Shown: piece after piece, positions 59,338 to 64,000 of the stretch
Layout: each line of letters begins with the position of its first letter
Position numbering within the stretch: position 1 is the stretch's first letter
Assembly (NCBI GenBank): GCA_963971225.1
Contig: OZ020269.1
Span: 100,776,405-100,840,404 of the forward strand
Length of the DNA: 64,000 bases
From: Melieria omissa
Taxonomy: Eukaryota; Arthropoda; Insecta; Diptera; Ulidiidae
Direction: 5' to 3'
Translations under genes and position numbers: made by a program
Notes under the pieces: model-generated
The model's input: the letters and a program-made list of their open reading frames with translations, nothing else
The model's database searches: none
What the model was told of the DNA's origin: nothing

Positions 59338-59524
59338 TTGTCATATGAGAACATTCTAAAAAACAGGGTTCAGCAAAAAAAAAATTAATAAAATTAGTAT
59401 GGGATGTTGTTGATATAACCCGATAAAAGACTAAAATATTTTAATTAATAAATAAAAAATATTTAAATAAATTTAATTAATTATTTTTAACTTTTAATAT
59501 AAAAACTTTTAGCAAAAGGATTAA

Positions 59525-60590
59525 AATCATGAAAAAGTGGGCATGGCCAATTCATATAGGATTAAAAAAAATATATAACAAACAATTTAATGCTATTTCA
59601 ACGTAAACTTCGTATGGCAACGGGCAACAAATTGTCTGCTGTCTTTTTACCTTAAAATACAAACAAAAAAACACCTAACATATATGAAATTATATCTTAA
59701 ATTTCCTACAATAATCATTTGTCATATTGTTGATGTATTATTTTTGCTTCCGGTTACTTATAACGAATTCATTGCGCTTCTTTTACTATCAATCAAAACT
59801 AAAATACGATAACCATCTCTAATAAAATTTGCATTTATATATTTCACGCTTATCTCGAGCAGTTCAAATATGAAAATTATAACAGTTTGGCTATACAAAT
59901 CAACACTTCGGTTTATTAGATGCCGATTGCATTATCTGTTGTATACATTAGGTGTACACATTAATCTTTAAGTTCAATACTCGATTTTTCTATATATTTT
60001 CAACTCGCAAAAATTGCCGAGAGACTAAAGTGGATTTGAGTTGTGTCTCAGTTTGTCATCGAACTCTCCTTTTTGTCAAATATTTATATATTTACTGCTG
60101 CTCTATTCTCAGTGGCGCACACAAGTTTTCATTTCACGTGCAAATTTGTAACGAACAGATATTTGGTGGGGGTTGGAGGGACAACACCGACTATTCCACA
60201 CTGAATCTGATAGTAAAATTGCAATTTGAATTCCTTTTGGCAAAGTAAAATAAATCAATTGTTGCATAATCATGCAATGCGCTGCCGTCTTATCAGTGCT
60301 GATTTCGAAGTGAAATTTCTTTTATATTTTTGGTATCACAATTTTATGCCCTTAGTATGTCTAGTGCCCAGAGAGCCACTTTAAACTAACTAACTAACTA
60401 ATTTTTAAAATACTCCATGATTTTTTAGAGAGAATTTTGAACGAACCAATAGAAACTTGTTTGAATGATATCAGTGAGTGTTTTGATACCAATTTGAATG
60501 ATGAACACTCAATGTGTTAGTAAATTAGTAAGAGCGACTCAAGAAGAACCCAAAAACCTCTCTTGCGTGCGCCACTGTAGTCGTATATAT
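59525..60590. other. Non-coding sequence
   Basis: AT-rich and unique, with (ACTA)n at 60386-60401. A frame at 59952-60248 is open for 98 codons but shows no recognisable features. Confidence 0.35.
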
Positions 60591-60593
60591 ATA

Positions 60594-61821
60594 CAGGGTG
60601 TCGCAAAAGTAGCAGATGGCAGATGTTACAAGTTTTGCAAATAGCGGCAAAAGTACATTTTGCTTTGACATTCATTCATTCATTTATTTATTCAATCATT
60701 CTTTTATTCATTCCTTCATTAATTTATTAATTAATTAATTTAGTCATTCATTTATTCACTTATTCATTCATTCATTCATTAATTCGTTCATTCATTTATT
60801 CATTCATTCATTTATTCATTCATTCAATCTTTCCATCCATTTCCATTTATTCAATCAATCATTCAATCACTCGTTTATTAATTCATTAATTCATTCATTC
60901 ATTCAATTACTCATTCATTTATTAACTCATTCATTTATTCATTCATTCATGAACTCATTTATTTATTTTATCATTAATTTATTCATTCCTTCATTCACTT
61001 GTTCATTCATTAATTAATTAATTTATTTATTCATTCATTCATTCATTTCACTCTTTCATTCATTCACTCATTCATTCATTCTTTCCATCATTCATTTATT
61101 CAATCAATCATTTAATCTTTCCTTTACTGATTCATTAATTCATTTATTTATTTATTTATTCAATCAAATTCATTCATTTATTAATTCATTCATTCATTCA
61201 ATTACTGATTCATTTATTCATTAATTCATTTATTTATTCTATCAATCATTCATTTATCAATTCAATTTTTCATTCATGTATTTATTCATTCAATCAAATA
61301 CATTCATTTTATAATTCATTCTTTCATTCATTCACTCATTCATTTATTCAATAACTCATTCATTTATTTATTCATTAATTAATTAATTCATTCACTCATT
61401 CATTTTTTCAATTATTCACTCATTCATTTATTCATTCATTCATAAATTAATTAATTAATTAATTTATTTATTTAGTGATTCATTAATTCATTCATTCACT
61501 CACTCATTCATTCATTAATTCATTTATTTATTCAATCAATCATTCAATCATTCAATCATTCAGTTATTAATTCATTCATTCAAACATTCAATAATGTTTT
61601 CATTCATTTATTTATTTATTCATTAATAAATTTATGCATTTATATTATTCATTCATTCAATCAATCATTCGTTTATTCACTCATTCATTCATGATTTATT
61701 CACTCATTCATTTATTCAATAATTCATTAATTAATTCACTCATTCATTCATTCATTCGTTCATTCTTTCACAAACAAATTAGAACCAAAGAACACTGTGT
61801 GCCAAATTTTGAGCCACCCTG
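60594..61821. mobile_element. TA-flanked MITE filled by an (ATTC)n microsatellite (1.2 kb)
   Basis: The ends CAGGGTGTCGCAAAAG and ATTTTGAGCCACCCTG are inverted, and TATA flanks both. A TA target and CAGGGTG ends fit a Tc1/mariner-like or similar MITE. From about 60670 to 61775 the inside is almost wholly ATTC/ATTT/ATTA tetramers. Only about 75 bases on the left and 50 on the right are non-repetitive. Confidence 0.8.
60670..61775. repeat. (ATTC)n tetranucleotide array, ~1.1 kb
   Basis: CATTCATTCATTTATTCATT-type tetramers continue with substitutions (ATTT, ATTA, AATC). The related GAAT array of the compound repeat at 21.1-21.8 kb is the same tetramer on the other strand. Confidence 0.9.
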
Positions 61822-62094
61822 TATAAGTTAGCTAGTCTTGAGACGAAAACAAGTATTCGATAAGTATTTATTAAAACAAAGCCTAGAATGATCTGAGTTT
61901 GAATCTGAACGCTGAGCGATCTCTAAGCTTTCATATGCAAATCTGATACTACTGATTGTTTTTGTATCAAAATCGTTCACACAGTAAACACCGAGAGCGC
62001 AACACGGCGTTGAAAAACCTGTAGAGAATGATTTTTTTTGCAAAAAGTTATCAGCATGTAAACAAAAACCGTTTTATTTTAATTAGCATACTTA

Positions 62095-62225
62095 CCCGCC
62101 TGCAGTGAAAGAGGCATCAGTCCGACAGACGGCATTAGTTTCAAGCTGACGTGAAGCATGCGACTGCTTATCGCTCCGACGCGTATCAACTTTGGAAAGA
62201 CGACTTTTTTGCGCGCAGTTTAGCA
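62095..62225 (+). promoter_or_regulatory. Probable promoter and 5' leader of the secreted-protein gene
   Basis: The 130 bases before the ATG hold an initiator-like TCAGTC at about 62117-62122 followed by a GC-richer leader. No good TATA box is visible about 30 bases upstream. The ATG context is AGCA-ATG with G at -3. The transcription start is inferred only. Confidence 0.3.
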
Positions 62226-63349
62226 ATGAAGACTGCAGCCCTGACGTGGCTGGTGGCGTTGCTTTTCAGTATCAAGCAAGCAAGTGGCGCTCCGCAGTCG
62301 GTGGATAGTGGGTAAGTGGCTCTCATAAGATTTCTCATCAACCCCAACTGAACAAAGACTTTGCCTTCCCTTACAGTTCGAGCAATCCAGCTACAAAAGA
62401 GCAAACAAATGCCAACATACTCGTTCGCCTCTTGCAGCACGAATGCTTGCAGGACTCCAAATATCATGGAATGCAAAGTCTTCACTACTATCTGGCCACA
62501 ACAGTCAAAGCGGCGACATTAAAGTCACTTTATAAAATGGCCATTGCAGAGCTGATCAAGACGCAGCCGGCCGAAGTGGTCGCCGCATACGTGTGGGGCA
62601 TTCACAAGCGCGACGGTGGCCTCACCTTTGCACTGATGGCCGAAATGCAGGTCTTTCTGTTTGGCCCCAACTACAAAGACACCCACAACGATGCGTATCT
62701 GAACGATGTGGCCTTCTACTTCTACAATATACAGAACAATATGTTGTTCGATAATCTGGAGTTGAGTGTGCGACGCGAACTGGAGTCGGCCATTCAATCG
62801 CTGCCGGCAGATCTGCGTCAGTTCTACTTTTCCTCGCAATTCTGCATGGTGAATAAACACTACAACGAATATTCGTACAGCAGCGAATTCGTGGAGGACG
62901 GACGCCGTCTGATCTACACCTGGCTGAATCCCTACATAAAACCCATAACGCCGTCGACGCAGTACATCTGGCAGAAGCACGTGGTGGACTCGCTTGTTGA
63001 CGGTGCGCCGATCAAGCGACGCGCAAACTTTGTGGTCTCTTTGAATTCGAAAGCCTATTCGAATTACTTATACATGGATCGCCGAAAGGACAATCGTATT
63101 TATGGTTGGGCCAAGGGCAACGAGGTGGCTGGCAGCTTTTGGCGAGTACACTTTGTGTCGGACGCGTTGTTGTTCGAACAGGAGGGAAAGTTCATGTGTG
63201 CATCGAGCGAACTGGGCTACGAGGAAAAGCGACGCTACATAGATGGCCTCACCACGGCAACGGACAATGACTCGTGTCACTGGTTCGTGCAGGAATGTCC
63301 GTTTCAGGAGAGCATTCTGGGCACATGGTTCGGCTCGTGGTTCCCATAG
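62226..63349 (+). CDS. Secreted protein with threefold C-terminal repeat (putative beta-trefoil), two exons
   Basis: Exons are 62226-62311 and 62377-63349, giving 352 residues; the intron (62312-62376) starts GTAAGT and ends TTACAG and keeps the frame. The ATG at 62226 is chosen because it opens a signal peptide (MKTAALTWLVALLFSIKQAS, likely cut near G21/A22). Residues about 30-180 look mainly helical. Three related blocks follow at about 184-232, 247-289 and 294-336. Each has an aromatic or hydrophobic start, a Y/F-x-x-Y/F-x-Y-like core, a basic pair or Arg before an Ile/Tyr-x-x-W/L, and a closing W-x-V. Threefold repeats of this length suggest a beta-trefoil. The helical-plus-trefoil order recalls insect 30K-type haemolymph lipoproteins, but I cannot assign a family. 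Cysteines lie at 52, 185, 303, 329 and 336. GC-rich third positions stand out from the AT-rich flanks. AATAAA follows at 63365. A coding gene is very likely; the function is unknown. Confidence 0.9.
62312..62376 (+). other. Intron of the secreted-protein gene
   Basis: A 65-bp intron with donor G|GTAAGT and a pyrimidine-rich acceptor ending TTACAG. It splits a Gly codon (GG|T) after codon 28, just past the signal peptide. The length is typical of short fly introns. Splicing joins the signal-peptide exon to the long open frame without a stop. Confidence 0.85.
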
Positions 63350-63364
63350 AAATACTAAACCAAA

Positions 63365-63370
63365 AATAAA
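63365..63370 (+). terminator. Polyadenylation signal AATAAA
   Basis: A canonical AATAAA lies 16 bases after the TAG stop of the secreted-protein gene. Further AATAAA-like sites occur about 90-140 bases downstream and could be alternatives. Confidence 0.55.
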
Positions 63371-64000
63371 TATTAACTAAAGTGAAGTGAATATAGCAAA
63401 GTGCAGTTTTATGTCTATGAATGTGTTAATCAATTTTAATGCATGTGAAATATTTTAAAATAAAAGGAAAATACATGAAACAAATAAGTAAACAAATAAA
63501 TAAATTTAGGCCTTTAATTGCCTTTTTACCACATAAACGGAAGTAGGATCTTTGTAATTTTTCTTTCTACATTTCAGTCTAACAAGTTAGTTAAATGTTT
63601 GAAAAAAAAAAGTTAAAATTTTTTTGTATTAATGTACAGTTAGGTTGAATTACTGAACATTTCATTAATTTTTTCATTTTAATATTAAAAAAATTTTTTT
63701 TTCTACATTTCAGAGTTTGTTAAAAGCTTGAAATAAAGATTTAAATAAAAATAGAAGCTCAAATTTTTTTCTGTATTTATGTACAGTTTGGTTAAATTTC
63801 TGAGAATCAAAATTATTTTTTAAATTTTTTTTTGTAATTTTGTAAACTTAAAAATTGAATTAAATTAAAATAATTTTGTTTTGAATTTTTCTTTGTCTTT
63901 TTTTATTTAAAAAAAATTAAATTAAATTAAAATTAATTTTTTAATAAAAAAAAATTAAATTAAATTAAAATTAGTTTTTTAATTAAAAAAAATTAATATC
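63371..64000. other. AT-rich 3' flank with a short tandem duplication
   Basis: No gene is seen. Two units of about 137 bases are related (about 63561-63690 and 63701-63800). Each has TTTCTACATTTCAG, then GTTAAA..TTGAAA, then ATGTACAGTTNGGTT. The last 120 bases are almost pure A/T with AAATTAAATTAAAATTA repeats. Confidence 0.6.

Larger units (their letters stand above)
57453..59520. mobile_element. TTAA MITE, piggyBac-like family 1, interrupted by two MITEs
   Basis: TTAA (57449-57452) then CCCTTTCGTTACTTTGTTGCC; the right end AGCAAAAGGA is followed by TTAA (59521-59524). It matches the intact copy at 20028-20516, for example GTTGGTCCTTACAATAG and, after removing the inserts, GTTATTACAGCCACAACGAG against GTTATTATTACAGTCACAAC. 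The inserts are the Harbinger-like copy B (58049-58837) and the hAT-like copy 2 (58869-59337). Confidence 0.8.

Noticed and set aside
62186..63280. Minus-strand open frames opposite the secreted-protein gene
   Set aside because: Antisense shadows of a GC-rich coding exon.

Overview
This is nuclear DNA from a higher dipteran fly, probably tephritid-like. That placement is an inference from several features: an AT-rich, gene-poor sequence, CAA/CAG-rich stretches typical of fly non-coding DNA, a 65-bp intron with GTAAGT...TTACAG borders, and the kinds of transposons present (mariner, piggyBac-like, hAT-like, Transib-like and PIF/Harbinger-like elements, I-group LINEs and a tRNA-derived SINE). 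I see no prokaryotic features, rRNA, canonical tRNA gene or CRISPR array.

Only one gene can be called with confidence: a two-exon gene at 62226-63349 (+) for a 352-residue secreted protein. It has a signal peptide, an N-terminal part that looks helical, and a C-terminal part made of three repeats of about 45 residues, suggesting a beta-trefoil. A second, weaker candidate is the last exon of a small cysteine-containing protein at 828-1089 (-).

The rest is intergenic or intronic DNA dominated by repeats. From left to right: a four-unit repeat and a mariner relic (1.1-2.1 kb); a GAT-triplet array (5-6.1 kb); a ~180-bp repeat (6.3-7.3 kb); a CAA/CAG-rich tract (9.9-10.9 kb); an internally deleted mariner inside a decayed CTTAGTC-like tract (11.6-14.3 kb); a TTAA-flanked 2.7-kb transposon with transposase-like relics (17.2-19.9 kb); a piggyBac-like MITE (20.0-20.5 kb); a compound GAAT repeat (21.1-22 kb); a pure (GACTAA)n array (23.5-24 kb); a LINE carrying another LINE fragment and a SINE (26.4-28.8 kb); a hAT-like MITE and a dead mariner (30.1-32 kb); a MITE cluster including a Transib-like element with RSS-like ends (33.9-36.1 kb); a LINE split by a TTAA MITE and a hAT-like element (36.3-38.6 kb); a ~136-bp satellite-like array (41.5-43.2 kb); a ~64-bp minisatellite whose units resemble tRNA (50.9-52.2 kb); two inverted Harbinger-like MITEs (53.6 and 58.0 kb); a triplicated LINE RNase H segment (55.7-57.4 kb); a piggyBac-like MITE broken by two other MITEs (57.5-59.5 kb); and a MITE filled with (ATTC)n (60.6-61.8 kb).

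Several insertions keep exact target-site duplications, and some have an empty-site copy elsewhere in the window. The order of insertion can therefore be read directly. Unique stretches of higher complexity between the repeats (for example 14.6-15.5, 23.0-23.3, 40.0-41.4, 43.2-43.6 and 54.4-55.2 kb) may be regulatory, but nothing in the sequence proves it.
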